Positions 6,357-7,076 of a stretch of DNA of 7,076 bases are shown here, piece by piece; positions within the stretch are counted from its first letter, which is position 1, and every line of letters begins with the position of its first letter. The stretch comes from Planctomycetaceae bacterium (lineage in GTDB: Bacteria > Planctomycetota > Phycisphaerae > Phycisphaerales > SM1A02): assembly GCA_947474205.1 (NCBI GenBank), contig CANJIC010000104.1:1-7076 (forward strand). Direction: 5' to 3'. The position numbers and the translations under genes are program-made. Under the pieces are notes generated by a model. It was given only the letters and a program-made list of their open reading frames with translations. It did no database searches and was not told the DNA's origin.

Positions 6357-7076
6357 GCGCGCAACTCCGCTGCCAATTCTTTCTGCAACACATTCACAAG
6401 CTCTTGCACTTGGACATCAATTTCCTCGCGGCGCAAGGTGCGCGTGGCGTCGCGAAACACAAGCCGCAACGTTACACTTTTTTTATCTGCGCCAGTTTGC
6501 TTGCCTTTGTAGACGCCGGTGAACGACATGCTTTCCAAATGCGCGGGCCGATTGCTAAGCACCACGCGCTCCACTTGCGCCCACGTTTTTGCGTTGTCCA
6601 CAATAAGTGAAAGGTCGCGCTCCACGCTTGGCATAGTGGGCAGCATGGCGGCGGGGCGCTCTGGCGGCCAATGCGCCAGAAGCAAATCCAGCGCAATTTC
6701 AGCGGCAATCATTGGTTTTTCAATTCCAACGGTTGCGCGCGCCGCGCTGGTGAGAAATCCAATTCGACCAATCGTCACGCCGTCAATTTCAATTTTCGCC
6801 ACGGGATGCATAACCGCGTCGGAAGTTGTGGGCGTGAAGGTGGCGGGCTTGGCGGCAATTTCATGCGCAAGCCGTTCAACAACGCCACGCAACGCGCGAT
6901 AGCCAAGGTCGTCCCGCTCCACATCGGCGATCATTCCCAGCGATACAGATTCGTGGTGTTGCTTCGTGGCGTCCAAATGAAAGATGGACGCGATCTCAAA
7001 CAAGCGCATGGCGCCAGTTACGCCGCGGTCCTCATTCAGTTTGCGCGTGGCCAACAACCCAGGCACAATGCTTGGT
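6353..7076 (-). CDS. pheT: Phenylalanyl-tRNA synthetase beta subunit, C-terminal part (5' end beyond window)
   Basis: This is the last 241 or so codons of the PheRS beta chain, which with PheS (alpha) forms the cytosolic alpha2-beta2 enzyme that charges tRNA-Phe. The visible part begins in the catalytic-core-like region: PSIVPGLLATRKLNEDRG, then RLFEIASIFHLD, the usual 'lR.SLlPGLL ... N..R ... lFEig.vf' pattern. It ends with the FDX-ACB anticodon-binding domain, about the last 95 residues, containing PSVERDLSLIVD and FTGVYKGKQ and a terminal KKSVTLRLVFRDATRTLRRE segment, all typical. The frame is open to the right edge. The apparent GTG at 7066 is internal, because homology continues upstream of it. 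pheS would be expected further right, upstream in transcription. pheT ends in a 4-base overlap with the next gene, so it heads at least a three-gene operon in this window; the promoter is outside. Confidence 0.95.
   Translation of the reverse strand, partial: PSIVPGLLATRKLNEDRGVTGAMRLFEIASIFHLDATKQHHESVSLGMIADVERDDLGYRALRGVVERLAHEIAAKPATFTPTTSDAVMHPVAKIEIDGVTIGRIGFLTSAARATVGIEKPMIAAEIALDLLLAHWPPERPAAMLPTMPSVERDLSLIVDNAKTWAQVERVVLSNRPAHLESMSFTGVYKGKQTGADKKSVTLRLVFRDATRTLRREEIDVQVQELVNVLQKELAAELRA
6365..6368 (-). promoter_or_regulatory. Shine-Dalgarno site of the cyclodeaminase-family gene, inside pheT
   Basis: GGAG on the minus strand lies eight bases before the ATG at 6356, within the last codons of pheT. 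It supports that start and translational coupling with pheT. Confidence 0.6.

Noticed and set aside
5541..6902. Several plus-strand open frames of 107-193 codons (such as 5593-6174, 5982-6512, 6199-6522, 6519-6902)
   Set aside because: They lie antisense to pheT and the cyclodeaminase-family gene, both clearly recognised. Their translations are Ala/Arg/Cys-rich without domains, as expected for shadow frames in GC-rich codon usage.
1..7076. Search for a novel defence, mobile or RNA-based system, tRNA genes or CRISPR repeats
   Set aside because: No transposase, integrase, nuclease, reverse transcriptase, regularly spaced repeat or tRNA-like cloverleaf was recognised on either strand.

Overview
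The window looks like a stretch of ordinary chromosome from a moderately GC-rich bacterium, most likely a planctomycete. This assignment is an inference. It rests on a secreted FG-GAP/VCBS repeat protein, a PDZ-less S1C protease with a short beta-rich domain in front, and a large exported protein resembling the DUF3352-like proteins common in that phylum. Leucine codon TTG is frequent in all genes and I see no compositional break, so there is no sign of recent transfer. I found no RNA gene, insertion sequence, CRISPR array, prophage or defence locus.

Layout. Bases 1-1603 (minus) hold the first 534 codons of an exported FG-GAP/VCBS protein that continues beyond the left edge. A 90-base gap separates it from a divergent GTG-started S1C serine protease (1694-2683, plus). 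After a 135-base gap comes a 617-residue exported protein of unknown function (2819-4672, plus). Its 3' end overlaps by 38 bases the 3' end of a convergent gene. From there to the right edge everything is on the minus strand and reads as one operon: pheT (6353-7076, its start lies beyond the window), then a formimidoyl-/methenyl-tetrahydrofolate cyclodeaminase/cyclohydrolase family gene (5727-6356), then a membrane-anchored alpha/beta hydrolase (4635-5723). The junctions are a 4-base ATGA overlap and a 3-base gap.

How the genes relate. The left half encodes three envelope or exported proteins, each with an N-terminal signal sequence; one is a protease. The right half is a housekeeping translation gene followed by two small-molecule enzymes that ride on its transcript. 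No gene combination here makes a convincing new system. The points most worth a second look are the pheT-cyclodeaminase-hydrolase arrangement, the protease's N-terminal domain and possible leaderless start, the duplicated module with clustered cysteines in the 617-residue protein, and the overlapping convergent 3' ends. No gene-free stretch is longer than 300 bases.
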